From Pyropia yezoensis (lineage: Eukaryota; Rhodophyta; Bangiophyceae; Bangiales; Bangiaceae): 64,000 nt of DNA. Position numbers and translations under genes: made by a program. Below, one piece after another: positions 33,301 through 43,300 of this stretch. The stretch is from NCBI GenBank assembly GCA_009829735.1, contig CM020620.1, positions 15,349,186 through 15,413,185 of the forward strand. The letters run 5' to 3'. The notes beneath the pieces were generated by a model that saw only the letters and a list, made by a program, of their open reading frames with translations, had not been told where the DNA came from and did no database searches. Within the stretch, counting starts at the first letter, position 1. Each line of letters starts with the position of its first letter.

Positions 33301-33877
33301 AGTTGGTAGAGGGATCTTCGGACTGCAGGTAGATGGTGAACACCGGGCACCTTAGGACGAGGTCCTGGGCGAGACGTTGCCGACTGATCAGGGGTTCGGG
33401 CTTTTTGAGGGAGGCTGTGATAGAGATGTTCTTGTGGTTGAACTTGAAGGAGATCTTGTTTTTATTGTTGTTGATTTTGGCGTCCTTGTCATCGCGCCAC
33501 TTCTTTCCCAGGATGAGGTCGTAGGCGTTTAAGTCACACACAGCAAATCGTAGTCCTTCTTGGTACGGTCCAATGTGAATCTCAAGGGGTTGAACGGTCT
33601 CAGCGAGGACATGAGAGCGGCCATCGGGCATGCTTGCCGCAAAGTCCGTTTCCTTAGTGTTCACGAGCAGGGAGGTCACGAGGCGCCTTCAGACAAAGTT
33701 GATGGGAGATCCGTCGTCAAACAGCACCTTAGTTAATTTGCCATTGACAGAAGCAGTAGAAAGCAGAAGCCCGAGTCGCGGTCTTTCAAACGGTGACGAC
33801 ATATTTTCAGGAACCGAAGAAGCGTCTTTCACAAGTGTTGATGACGTTTGCTGCTTCAGTTCCGCTGGCCTTTTGGG
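30341..33877 (-). pseudogene. E1 pol (protease-RT-RNase H-integrase-chromodomain), five in-frame stops
   Basis: It reads in one frame from the frameshift site at 33877 to TAA at 30341. The domains in order are: protease (around 33720, LFDDGSPINFV in place of D-T/S-G); reverse transcriptase ([22 protein letters not shown], and catalytic YLDDILVY near 32690); RNase H (YVSTDASGLAVGAVL near 32250); integrase zinc region and DDE core (SMDFITPLP, VVCDRDRIF, QTDGQTEIMN near 31110); and the first half of a C-terminal chromodomain (EYEVDSFIRSRKRRGRLQYLAMWEG, near 30480). Stops lie at 33689-33691 (TGA), 32123-32125, 32012-32014 and 31538-31540 (TAA) and 30404-30406 (TAG). Frame is otherwise preserved throughout, so decay has been mainly by point mutation. 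Confidence 0.9.
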
Positions 33878-34734
33878 CAGTCCTTAGCCAAGTGCCCCTT
33901 CTCGCGACAGCGGAGGCGCAGACCCTCGCGCATACAGCGCTGGCGTTCGTCTGGCGTCAGCTTGTCGACCATGATGCTGGAAATGTCCATTGGGATGACA
34001 CCCGTCGTCGGTGGCTTCCCAGAAGTGCTGCTAACATTGCTGGTAATACAGGACGCTCCAGCCTTGGCCGCTTCGACGCGCAGGGTGTCAGTCATAAGGG
34101 ACTCAAGATCCGTGTAGGTCTTCAGGCACAGTGCCTGCCAGATGTCTCGCTTAAGGCCTCGGCTATAGCGGGCGATTATTTCGGCTTCGGCGATGTCGGG
34201 GATATCCAAGAGGACGCTTAGGAACGTCCTGTTGAACGTCCCGACGTCCTTGAATTGACGCCAGGAGTGCAGGTTGTCCGGCGCCGCCTGCGTCTTGTTC
34301 AGTGGGCTGAAGCGACGGATGAGCGCAGCCCGCAGGGCAGTCCAGTCGGGGGCCGCCATGGTACGACTGTAGGTATGCCACCAAGTGAACGCCTCACCGT
34401 CCAGGTAGGTGCAGGAAATCCGGCACGCTTTGTCAGGGTCAGTCAGCCGCACATAAGAGTCCATGAGCGAGCACCACGCTTCAATTGTCCCGGGCTTGCC
34501 GGAGAACAGTGCGGGCTTGTGCGGCCTCGCAGTCGTTGTGCCAGCACCGGTGGTCTTGGCCTCGGCGTCCGACAGCTGTTTCTTGGCGTCCGCCAGTTCT
34601 ACATTGTGAGCCTCGAGTTCGGCGCTCATCTGCAAGACGAACGCTGTAAGTTGATTCCATGATTCCGCTGAGGGTGCCGTTGAGGCCGTGCCTGGATTAG
34701 TCGGGCTAATACCAGAACGATTGGGGGGATCCAT
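33856..34734 (-). CDS. E1 gag
   Basis: The frame is open for 292 codons from the ATG at 34734 (MDPPNRSGIS). An N-terminal coiled coil (SAELEAHNVELADAKKQLSDAEA) is followed by a retrotransposon-gag domain (FSGKPGTIEAWCSLMDSYV, AFTWWHTYSR, LIRRFSPLNK) and a C-terminal zinc knuckle, RLRCREKGHLAKDC. The knuckle lacks its first Cys (Arg or Leu instead), so nucleic-acid binding by it is probably lost. The stop at 33856-33858 lies five codons after the -1 frameshift site. Confidence 0.85.
   Translation of the reverse strand: MDPPNRSGISPTNPGTASTAPSAESWNQLTAFVLQMSAELEAHNVELADAKKQLSDAEAKTTGAGTTTARPHKPALFSGKPGTIEAWCSLMDSYVRLTDPDKACRISCTYLDGEAFTWWHTYSRTMAAPDWTALRAALIRRFSPLNKTQAAPDNLHSWRQFKDVGTFNRTFLSVLLDIPDIAEAEIIARYSRGLKRDIWQALCLKTYTDLESLMTDTLRVEAAKAGASCITSNVSSTSGKPPTTGVIPMDISSIMVDKLTPDERQRCMREGLRLRCREKGHLAKDCPKGQRN
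33871..33877 (-). promoter_or_regulatory. E1 gag-pol -1 ribosomal frameshift heptamer
   Basis: On the minus strand the gag codons are TGC CCA AAA, giving the heptamer C CCA AAA (pattern X XXY YYZ). Slipping back one base enters the pol frame, which is open from here up to the first decay stop at 33689. Gag ends five codons later. Confidence 0.8.
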
Positions 34735-35051
34735 GGTAAAATTCGCAACAATCAAATCAACTAAGCAGATCTACATCGACTTATTCCGGTTGGGCGCCGG
34801 GCAGGTCCTTAAAGATGTGCAAGGTAATTTGAACCGTCAAAGTAGTGGTACACGAGCTTCTGGGCGTGTGCGGCGTCGATTCAAAAGATGGACAACACTA
34901 TTTGATGGTTCACAAGTAATGCGGTGAAACAGAATTCGAAGACTCAAGCATGCAATCGGATTTCGCCGCTGGCGTCCGCGCGCGGGCCCGATTCGGGTCG
35001 CGCCGGATTTCCAAGCGGGGGGAAATCCACGTGGCAATTCGCGCCTCTCGC
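34735..35051. other. E1 leader between the zinc-finger ORF and gag
   Basis: This is 317 bp of non-coding DNA inside E1. No motif was recognised. Confidence 0.5.
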
Positions 35052-35498
35052 CTAGATCCTGGGGGGTGTTGCGAAGTGTGAGCTGGTGTGGTGCGCCAGC
35101 GTACGGTTGCGATCCTTGCCACGCTGGTGGCGCTTGAAGTGTTCCACCGTCTCGCTTTCGCGATCGCAGATGACGCACCGCGGGCGCGTGACTGGACGGT
35201 TGACCGTATTGTGGGGGCGCCGCGACCAGCGATGATCGCGCAGCACTGTCAGGCTGTTGCAACGCACGCCACAGGGCATGCACACGTACTTGTCCTTGGG
35301 GATGCTCTTAGCGGTCCGGCGCTGCTCCAGCTGCTCCGCCGCGCGCGCCGCCGTGGGTCGGATGTGCCCAATACGTGGGGCGGGCGGCGCAGTGTATCGC
35401 CGCGCGGGGTCCAGCGGGGGCTGCAGCAGGCCCCGACTGGCCGAGCCAGCCGAGCCGGGCGTGGCGGGGCCCTTGTCCTTGCGCGAGAGGGGGGGCAT
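35052..35498 (-). CDS. E1 extra ORF with two Cys/His zinc-finger-like motifs
   Basis: A 148-aa open frame (ATG at 35498) lies between the primer-binding site and gag, on the same strand as gag. The N-terminal half is Ala/Pro-rich. The C-terminal half has two C-x2-C...H motifs: YVCMPCGVRCNSLTVLRDH and, 17 residues on, RCVICDRESETVEHFKRH. Both have the spacing of C2H2-type fingers (C-x2-C-x12-H), with further His residues nearby. The frame stays open upstream to 35699 without an ATG, so a spliced or non-ATG start is possible. An ORF at this position is not part of the basic gypsy plan. It may be a captured host zinc-finger exon or an accessory gene. Confidence 0.6.
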   Translation of the reverse strand: MPPLSRKDKGPATPGSAGSASRGLLQPPLDPARRYTAPPAPRIGHIRPTAARAAEQLEQRRTAKSIPKDKYVCMPCGVRCNSLTVLRDHRWSRRPHNTVNRPVTRPRCVICDRESETVEHFKRHQRGKDRNRTLAHHTSSHFATPPRI

Positions 35499-35920
35499 GG
35501 ATGCGGCTGCCGCCGCCGAGTCGGCCGTCGCCGACACAGAGGATGACGTGGATGCCGCCACCGGTGATGCGCGCGCCGCCGGGGTGACGCGTGCCTCCGC
35601 TGTCGTGCGCGCCGCCGGGGCGCGCGAAGTCGCCGCCGAGGAAGTCGGGGCGCCCGCCAACGCCGAGGAAGAATATTCGGAACCTGATTTGGCACCCACT
35701 GGGCTTCAACAATCCGTTGACCAAAAGAAAAACAAACGTGACAGGGGCCACTAAGGCAGTGTCAGGGAAGTGTTCTTTCGGCGTGATTCGTGGCATTCGT
35801 TGCGTTCGTACTACAATGCCCGAGGCACGCCGAACACAGGGGGCAGCACGAGGGCACAAACGCGGGGGGGGCCCAATCGGAAACGGAATCGCAACGTCAC
35901 CGACAGGAGGAAGTCAAACT

Positions 35921-35934
35921 ATCTGAAGCTACCA
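35921..35934 (-). other. E1 tRNA primer-binding site
   Basis: Two bases inside the 5' LTR the minus strand reads TGGTAGCTTCAGAT, complementary to a tRNA 3' end finishing AAGCTACCA. The tRNA identity is not assigned. The A-U first pair implied by AGCT would suit an initiator Met tRNA, but that is a guess. Confidence 0.5.
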
Positions 35935-35936
35935 CA

Positions 35937-36464
35937 TGTGAGGCACCACCCACACCCGGGCAGCCCTCAACGTACTGGTGAACGGTGTCAGCTGCCCGCG
36001 CAAGCCAATGAGGCTGCAGGGCGTGGGGAAGGTGACGGGCGAGGTGACGGTGATGGGGGTGGGGAAGAAGATGGGCGTGACGTCGGTGAGGGTCGAGGGG
36101 GTCGAGGGGTTCGAAGGTAAAGGAGGTCGTTGTGTCTGTGTTTGTTGTTCCCCCCGGGGTCTCCCCGGGTGGCGCCCGCACTGACGCATGATGTACCCCC
36201 GGGGGGCACCCAGGGTGCCCCAAAGCATGCGATTGCCCGTGCCGCCGGGGGGGCGGCACCAATGGGCTCAAAACAAAGCATAGGCTCTTAGAACAAGTCA
36301 AGGTAGGTGTGCGCGCCCCAAGGCGCCCCGCCAGACAGCCCCAAGCGGGGGGGGGGGCGGCGTGCGGCGCTCGTAGCGCCGCGCGGCTGGCCTCACTCGC
36401 CGGTCGGCCGGAAAGGCCGCAGAGGCGTGTAAGTCAGACGCCAGTCTTCGGGTCGAAAATCTCC
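35937..36464 (-). repeat. E1 5' LTR, first part (interrupted by E2)
   Basis: It matches 29460-29986. The last five bases, TCTCC (36460-36464), are the left target duplication of E2. The LTR resumes at 56722. Confidence 0.95.
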
Positions 36465-36827
36465 TGTAGCACAATAGGTATCCGTCGCACGTCCACTCTC
36501 AGGGAACACTCACCAAGGGGGATCGACACCAACGTCACCGGGAGGCCAAGGTTGCTGTCCTTGGAGCGCAAGCCACGGGACCAAGATGGGAGCCCAAATG
36601 GGAGGGGTTTGTTGTTCTACCTTGGCCGGCGGTGGATTCGCCGCCGGCCCCCTCGTTATAAACCCTCGGAGACACTACTAACTACCCTCCACCCCAAGAT
36701 GCAAGTCCCTCTGGTCATACGTAACTTATAGATACCGTGACCAGTACGGACTCCCAAATTGAAAGTTAAGGGTTAGAAGTAGCCCCCCTAACATTAGGGT
36801 CACAATACGGACAACCATATTGCTACA
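36465..36827 (-). repeat. E2 3' LTR
   Basis: It pairs with 56358-56721. It holds a 9-bp-stem hairpin (GGCCGGCGG, loop of 8, CCGCCGGCC, around 36622-36649). A TATAAA at 36657-36662 on the plus strand points towards the antisense ORF. Confidence 0.95.
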
Positions 36828-36841
36828 TATCCCCTCCTTAG
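36828..36841 (-). other. E2 polypurine tract
   Basis: The minus strand reads TAAGGAGGGGATA immediately before the 3' LTR. Confidence 0.7.
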
Positions 36842-37414
36842 ATTCGGCCCGTCCTCGGGTCGAGTTGCATTCGGGGTTCTGAATGTAAGTGGGTCGCGTG
36901 ACCGTTTACCAGTCGGGTGGGGCTTTGCGCCCTGTCGCGACAAACACCCCTTTTCGAGGTTGTCTGAGGGGGGTGCCCCCCTTTGTGTGGTACACACACG
37001 ATCCGTTTTCGGGACCGTTAATTTCCCGATGCGGGTTTCTGTTCACGACCCCCCTTTCCGAGGGGTGGTGCAAGCGGATCCGCCACCGGGCGTCTGGTGG
37101 TAGGGGGGGCCCCTCTCGTGTTACCGAGTGAATGGGGGCGGCCGCTGCCCGCTTTTCGCGGGGGCGCGTTCGGGGTGACCCCCTCGTGGTTGCCCCGTAC
37201 GGGGGTGTGGCCCAGCCCGCCCAGGTGCTTGGGTGGAGCGCGTTCATAGCCCCGTGGGGCGCGGGTTGACCCGCGCGCTTGCGGCGGTTCTCGTGGCTGT
37301 TTGTGGTCATAAGCGCGGGTGCCCGCGCTTCCCTGGCTTGTCCCGGTTGTCACACTGTACCGGGTCGTAGCCGTCGACGGCTTGTGGGCGCGGGGGACTC
37401 TGCCACCCGTTATC
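36842..37414. other. E2 region upstream of the antisense ORF
   Basis: This is 573 bp, rich in G/C runs and short inverted repeats, between the polypurine tract and the antisense ATG. It is the likely 5' leader of an antisense transcript. No start motif is certain. Confidence 0.4.
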
Positions 37415-39370
37415 ATGTCCTATCCCCAGGTGCTTGGGGAGGAGGAAGACCTCCTGGTCGGGGAGGAGATGGAGGACGACGCGCCTGTCGGTCCTGCCGC
37501 GCGTTACGGGGCGAGCTCGTCGGAAGACGACGAGCCTGTGGAGTCCGTCCGTGTGTCGGCCGGAGGACTGTCGTCCGTGTGCAGCGGCACGACGGTGCCG
37601 TCGGTCGGGGGTCAACCCGCCGGACAACCGCGCGTGGCTGCTTCTACCCCTTCCCTTCCGGCTACCCGGATGGAGCCTGGTGCCGATGTCGGCCCGCCGC
37701 AGCTACCCCAAGATGGCCCGCCCTACTTCGGAAGTGGCGATTCCCGGCCGACTCCGGCTGGGCAAGGAGGTCCGGGTGTCCGGACGGGGATTCCTCAAGG
37801 CGATCCCGACGTTGACGGGGGTGGTAGTGGCGGTGCGACACCCGGTGCGGCGAGACAAGACGGTGCGGGTGTCCGCACGGCCGGTGCTCCGGCTCCGGAG
37901 GCTATCCAAGTGCCTTCCCCTTCCGAGGCGGGGGCGACGTCGACGGGTGGTGCTGGCGCCGGTACCCTACCCGCGGTGCCGCGGGCGTCTAGCGGTCAAG
38001 ACGCTCCTTCCCCCATGGCGGTTGACACCGGGAGCTACTCCGGGCGGGTGCCCGCCCTACTTCTTCCTCCTCGTCCCCGAGCCCCGGCGCCGGTGCACCT
38101 ACCCGTTGGGCTTCCGCCGGCGCCGGCGCTTCTTCCTGGGCCGGCCCGGGTGGCCCCGTTGGGCGGCCACGTCGGCCTGGTCGGTGGCGGCGTCGCCTCC
38201 GCGGGTGGTGGTACAGCTTCCGAGCGGGGCGGTGTCGCCTCTGCGGTGGGACACCCCCCGTTGTCGGTCTCCGAGCTAGTGGCTCGGGTGCGTAGCCTGA
38301 CGGTGCAGGAAGCCATGGACTCAGGCGGTCGGATGCGGGTGGACTTCCACCCTCCGGGCCGTCGTGGAGGTACCTCCCGTCTGGTTTCGTTGGACCCCTG
38401 TTGGGAGCGGGAGCTGGCTCGGCTGGTTGCCCAGCCTGACGCGGTTCGCGTCGAGCATCATTGGGTACTCAGCCAGCCGGACGACCGGCATGCTCAACTC
38501 TGGCGCGCCCGGGTCGGGCGGCCTGAGGCTACTCTGCACCCCGATTTTGGGGTGTGCGACTTGGTTGCCCCCGCGCTTCCGCGGGAGGTGGATTACCCTG
38601 CGAGTGCCCGCGGGGTGGCTGCTACCCAGACCCCTGTGGCCTTCGGGCAGCTCGTGCCCGGTACTAACCGGTATCCCGGTTTGGACTACTACCCGGGGGA
38701 TCCCCCGTATCTGTGGCTGACGCCGCCCTTCCCGACCATGGGTGGCTTGAAGTCAGCTTCCAGCTGGCGTCGAAACCATGGTGTCATGGCGGACCCATTC
38801 CGCACATATATAACGTGCGCGTTGCAGACCGGTAACGGTCGTGCTCCCGTGTACACTCTGTTGCGCCCGCCTGGGTGGCAAGAAGGGTGGGAGCCCGCCC
38901 CGGCTTTCCGGTTTGACACCGGTCCTTGCCTGCGCTCTTTCGGCAGTGTGCTGGCCGCTCGGCCCACGCATGTGCTGCAGGGTGTCTTCACCCTCGAGGT
39001 TACCCTCGGGCAGGTCTCTTCCTTCCTGTTGTCGGCCCGCCGACAGGGTCGACTGTTCCATCTTCCGACGGGTGTCCGTCGGCACCTTGGGGAGCTAGGC
39101 GTTGACGCCATTGCTACTGGGACGGGGTTAACCCGTGAGCTGACTGCGCTCGTGGCCGTTCACGATGCCGTGAGCTGGTTGGCGGTGGCGACCTTGCCGC
39201 CGTTCCGTGACGTGCAACCGGGAACGCTCCCGTTGCCTCGTCACTCGCTACGTATCCGCCGAGATATCTCGGGTGAGGATGGATACCAGGGGTGGGCATC
39301 CACCGAGTCGGTACCAGGCCTGGGTATTCCCGTGGTTCTGCCCGACCCCCTCCAGGTGGGAACCCCCTAG
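37415..39370 (+). CDS. E2 antisense accessory ORF (main part)
   Basis: A 651-codon open frame (ATG at 37415, MSYPQVLGEEEDL) runs opposite to gag-pol, downstream of pol. The N-terminus is acidic (EEEDLLVGEEMEDD, SSEDDEP), followed by a Pro/Gly/Ala-rich region to about residue 290. A compact, non-repetitive domain follows (about 300-620). Within it, FGSVLAARPTHV and RRQGRLFHLP (38939 onwards) line up with FGSVMLTAAPDHL and QRRGMLWHLP in the antisense ORF of E3, in the same order and spacing, with PPYL and Trp-rich motifs before them. I know no family that matches. The frame ends at TAG 39368-39370, but the similarity to E3 continues beyond it, so this copy is damaged. Confidence 0.7.
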   Translation: MSYPQVLGEEEDLLVGEEMEDDAPVGPAARYGASSSEDDEPVESVRVSAGGLSSVCSGTTVPSVGGQPAGQPRVAASTPSLPATRMEPGADVGPPQLPQDGPPYFGSGDSRPTPAGQGGPGVRTGIPQGDPDVDGGGSGGATPGAARQDGAGVRTAGAPAPEAIQVPSPSEAGATSTGGAGAGTLPAVPRASSGQDAPSPMAVDTGSYSGRVPALLLPPRPRAPAPVHLPVGLPPAPALLPGPARVAPLGGHVGLVGGGVASAGGGTASERGGVASAVGHPPLSVSELVARVRSLTVQEAMDSGGRMRVDFHPPGRRGGTSRLVSLDPCWERELARLVAQPDAVRVEHHWVLSQPDDRHAQLWRARVGRPEATLHPDFGVCDLVAPALPREVDYPASARGVAATQTPVAFGQLVPGTNRYPGLDYYPGDPPYLWLTPPFPTMGGLKSASSWRRNHGVMADPFRTYITCALQTGNGRAPVYTLLRPPGWQEGWEPAPAFRFDTGPCLRSFGSVLAARPTHVLQGVFTLEVTLGQVSSFLLSARRQGRLFHLPTGVRRHLGELGVDAIATGTGLTRELTALVAVHDAVSWLAVATLPPFRDVQPGTLPLPRHSLRIRRDISGEDGYQGWASTESVPGLGIPVVLPDPLQVGTP

Positions 39371-39942
39371 TTCGGTAACCCGACTCCTATGGGGATGGGT
39401 CGCCGTCGCCGTGAGTGGGACTCCACTGGTGGAGGCCGCGAGACGTATCGTCGTCGTGGGGAGTTCCACCGGGTTCCCGGTGGGCGTTCTGCCCAGGAGT
39501 CTGGCCCTCCTTCACGGTCGTACCGTGCTCCTTACCAGCTACCGCCGTCTCCGGCGGTGGCGGTGTCCACTCCTCCGTTGTGGCTCCGGTCCCTCCGGTG
39601 GCATCGCCGGCTCCCGTCATGCCCGACGGGGGTCCCCGCTTGTGGTATGAGGGCGTTAACGCCCTTCTCTCTCGTGAGTTGACGGAGGCGCCTCCGGTTA
39701 GCTGGGGGGACATCCCCCCAGCTGCTGCGCTGGTCGGTACCGCGCGTTGCCTCGGTTGGGTGCTCAACCGCCTACAGATGGCTCTGGATGCTGTGGAGGC
39801 TGGTGACAGCACTCTCGTGCATCTTAGCGCTGAGGTAGCTCAGGCGCTCAACCGGCGTGAGATAGCCGACCGTTGGAGTACGGAAGTGTACGCGACGACG
39901 CGTGACTGGCCCCCTTCTGCTGGCGGGGGTAACCCCTTCTGA
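39371..39942 (+). pseudogene. E2 antisense accessory ORF, C-terminal part after a stop and a frameshift
   Basis: Past the TAG the same frame continues to about 39600, with a GPPSRSYRAPYQLPP stretch that resembles GAPSRGRSYTRVPPP in the E3 protein. Coding similarity then moves to another frame (to 39942), where LVGTARCLGWVLNRLQMAL and AEVAQALNRREIADRW parallel the E3 C-terminal helices. One stop and one frameshift therefore separate this part from the main ORF. Confidence 0.55.
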
Positions 39943-40392
39943 TGGTTGTGAGAGTGAGAGTGAGGGCCCCGGCGACCCTTATGGTGGCCGGGTATTAGTG
40001 AGTATAAACTCATCCCCTTTGGGGGCATTGCTTGCCTCTGTTTGCTGCCCTGGAGGGTACCCCTTCTGGCTCAGTGGTGCCTTGCCTCCCGTCCAACTTC
40101 TTCCGGTTGGTTCATGCTTGGGGAGGTCATCCTCCCTCACTTTGTGTCTTGGCTTGGGGAGGTCATCCTCCCATGTAAGCCCCCTAGTTACTTCGATATT
40201 ATCGGAGTTAGCCTTTACCTTTAAGTTAACTTATTAAGGTTCAGGTTTTACTTAGTTACCTAAGCTTGGCTGGACTTAGAAACCTAAGTCTGATTTGACT
40301 TAGAAACCTAAGTCTGCCGTAACCATGTCACACTCTACTTAGTAGGACTAAGCCCCACCCCCCTACGTCCGAAGTCGGATCCGGTTGGGTTG
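39943..40392. other. E2 spacer between convergent ORFs
   Basis: This separates the ends of the antisense ORF and of pol. It contains the hairpin array annotated separately and is otherwise non-coding. Confidence 0.6.
40121..40314. repeat. Array of duplicated perfect hairpins between convergent ORFs
   Basis: Two copies of GGGAGG-TCAT-CCTCCC (40121-40136, 40157-40172) are followed by two copies of GACTTAG-AAAC-CTAAGTC (40273-40290, 40297-40314), with a degenerate third copy (CTTAG-TTAC-CTAAG) just before 40265. Being palindromic, they would form in transcripts from either strand. Placed where pol and the antisense ORF converge, they could end or protect both RNAs. Confidence 0.75.
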
Positions 40393-43300
40393 TTACAGGA
40401 GGCAGCGTCGCCTCATGTAAGGCATGAGTAGTTGGCGGGGTATATTCGCCGCCTGTTCCCAGGTGGGTGAGTCGTAACCGACCCACATTACTTTGACGTA
40501 CCAGGGTTCTGGTAGATCTGGGTCGGTATGTCCGACGATGCTCTCCACCTGGTATGGGATTCCATCTGGTCCCACCGGGTCATCCGACCGGTGGGTGGTA
40601 AGCGCTTCATGTAGCAACCCAGCCGGTACCGGCTGAGGATGTTCTGGCTTCGGCGCTGGTGTGACATCATTCACACTGATGCGTTGGATCTCCGTATCGA
40701 AGTGTAAGATAACAGAGCGGTCATCTCTGTGGAGAATCTGGTACGGTCCCTTGACCGGTTGCATGAGCTTGTTCCCCCGGAACTTCTGGTGTCTGATGTA
40801 GACCCAGTCACCTTTCATCAGGGTAGCGTTGCGCACCCGTAGCCGGGCGTCGAAGTTCTTCTTGTATCGAAGTTGTGTTCTGTCAAGGGCACCCTTGAGC
40901 TTAGGAATCATCCACGATAGCTTGGCCAACCAAGCTAGGTGGATACGTTCGGCCGGTCGGCCTTTCGGTGTATCATACCGAGTGCACCTGCCTGGTGGCA
41001 GCGTCAGGTTACCGACGCCTAGTGGCATGACCCACTCCAGCGGAGCGATGTTCGTGCTCCGATGTGGCCTGGCATTGTATGCCAGGGTGAGTACGGACAG
41101 AAGCCTGTCCCAAGTGTTCGTGTGCTCGGCCACGTAGCACTGTAGCATCTTGACGATGGTGCGGTTGAACCGCTCCACCTGCCCGTTGGACTGCGGGTGG
41201 TAGTCGGATGCCCGACGTGGTTCAATACCGAACATGCCCAGGACCTTAGTGCAGAATGCCGACGTAAGGTTTGCTCCGTTGTCGGAGAGGAGTTGCTTCA
41301 TGACTCCGTATGCACTGATCCAGTGGTCAACCACTGCGTTCATAATCGTGTATGCCGTATCATTCGGGATGGCTGCCGCTCGTGACAGCTTAGTGAAGCG
41401 GTCAGACATGACCAGGATGTACCTGTTCCCTTCTTCCGTTACCGGAAGCGGTCCGAGTATGTCGATAGCGACTTGCTCGTTGGGCCCATCGGGTGGGAAT
41501 AGCTTCATGGCAGACGCCTGCCTATGTAGACTCATGCGGTTACGTGCACAGGGGTGGCATCCCCTTACGTGGTCGACCACGTCGGCGGCCATTGCTGGCC
41601 AGTAGAAGAACCTTCGCATTGCTGCGAACATACGTGAACCCCCCGGGTGTCCGGCTGTAGGGTTCTCGTGTTCTCGTTCCATGACGGCTTGCCGTAAGGA
41701 CACGGGAACCACGACTTGATGTCGTCCATCGGCGGGTGCCCGCCGGTATATGAGTCCGACTTCATTTTCGGAGAAGATGCCGGCCGTACCGGCCAGGAGG
41801 TTAGCGCGATGGCGTCTACAGTCGTCGTCATTGGCCTGTGCCTCGCGGAAGTCCGCGAGGGTCAGTGGGCATGCTCGGTGTGCCATGGTATGGTCAACCA
41901 TACCTTGGGTAGCGTTACCCACCATGCAGACCGGTACCACCGGGATGTCTTCGTCCACCGGGCAGGTATCCCCGCTCGGGGTGTCGAGGCGAGACAATGC
42001 GTCTCCGAGATGGTGGGTTGACCCAGCCTTATACACGGTACGGTAGTCGTGCTCGGCCATCTTCAGCCTCCATCGGGCTAGCCTTCCATGGCTGTCGGAA
42101 TCCTTGTCACCAAGGTTGAGGAGCCATCGTAGGGGTTCGTGGTCGGACCTCACGATAAACCTGGAGCCCTCCAGGTATGGACGGAGCAGTTGCACTGCCC
42201 ATATAACTCCGAGGCACTCACGCTCGGTGGCACTATAGTTACGCTCAGCCGGGTTGAGTGTCCGGCTGAAGTATCCTACCGGACGTAGTTCCGGGATAAC
42301 GTTATCGGAATCGATCAACGTCTCTCCCTGTAACAGGGTGCATCCCACTTGGGTGTCGCACGCATCGACATCGATGACGAAGGTACCCCGTCTGTGCGGT
42401 AACGCAAGGACGGGTGGGGACAGTAGGGCTCGCTTCAGCGACTCGAATGCCTCCTCTTCGCTAGGCGAAGGGGGTTGGAGTACCTTGGGTAAGGTACTGC
42501 TCGTAAGAACCGTCAACGGTTTAGCTATCCGAGCGAAGTCCTTGACGAACCGTCGGTATACATTGCACGTTCCCAGGAAGCTCTTGAGCTGCGTCTGGGT
42601 GTTAGGGAACCGGGCATCCCGGAGTGCCCGGGTATTGGCTTCTAGTACCCCTAGTTTACCAGGGGTTATCTGGTGGCCCAGATACTCGACTGTCTGTTGG
42701 AAGAAGGCGCACTTCTTCAGACGCAGGGTTACCCCGGCGTTCCTCAAGAGGGTGAGTACCTCGTCGACATGTTGCACATGGTCATCCATGTTACGCGAGA
42801 AGACGATGACATCATCGAGGTACACTAGGCAGTTACGCCACTTCACCCCCGACAGTATAATGTCGATCGCCCGCTGGAATGTAGCGGGGGCGTTGGACAA
42901 TCCGAAGGGCATCCTTAGGAACTCGTACACTCCACTGTGGCAGACAAACGCCGTCTTGGGGATATCCTCGTCCGCCACTGGGATCTGCCAGTATCCGGCA
43001 TTGCAATCGATGGTGGTAAACACCGTAGCTTCCCCCAGGGAGTCGATGCATTCATCCATCCTTGGTAAAGGGTATGAGTCTTTCTTGGTAACCAAGTTGA
43101 GGCGTCGATAATCGATGCAAAACCGAGGGGTCTGATCCTTCTTCGGTACGATAACGACTGGGGCGCCCCACTCCGACATCGAAGGTCGGATCACCTTAGC
43201 TTCGCTCATCCTCTTCACTTCTCCATCAACGATCTCTCGTTGCATAGGTCCCGCTCGGTGCGGTTGTGACCGGGCGGGTCGTGCGCCTGGTACCAGGTCT

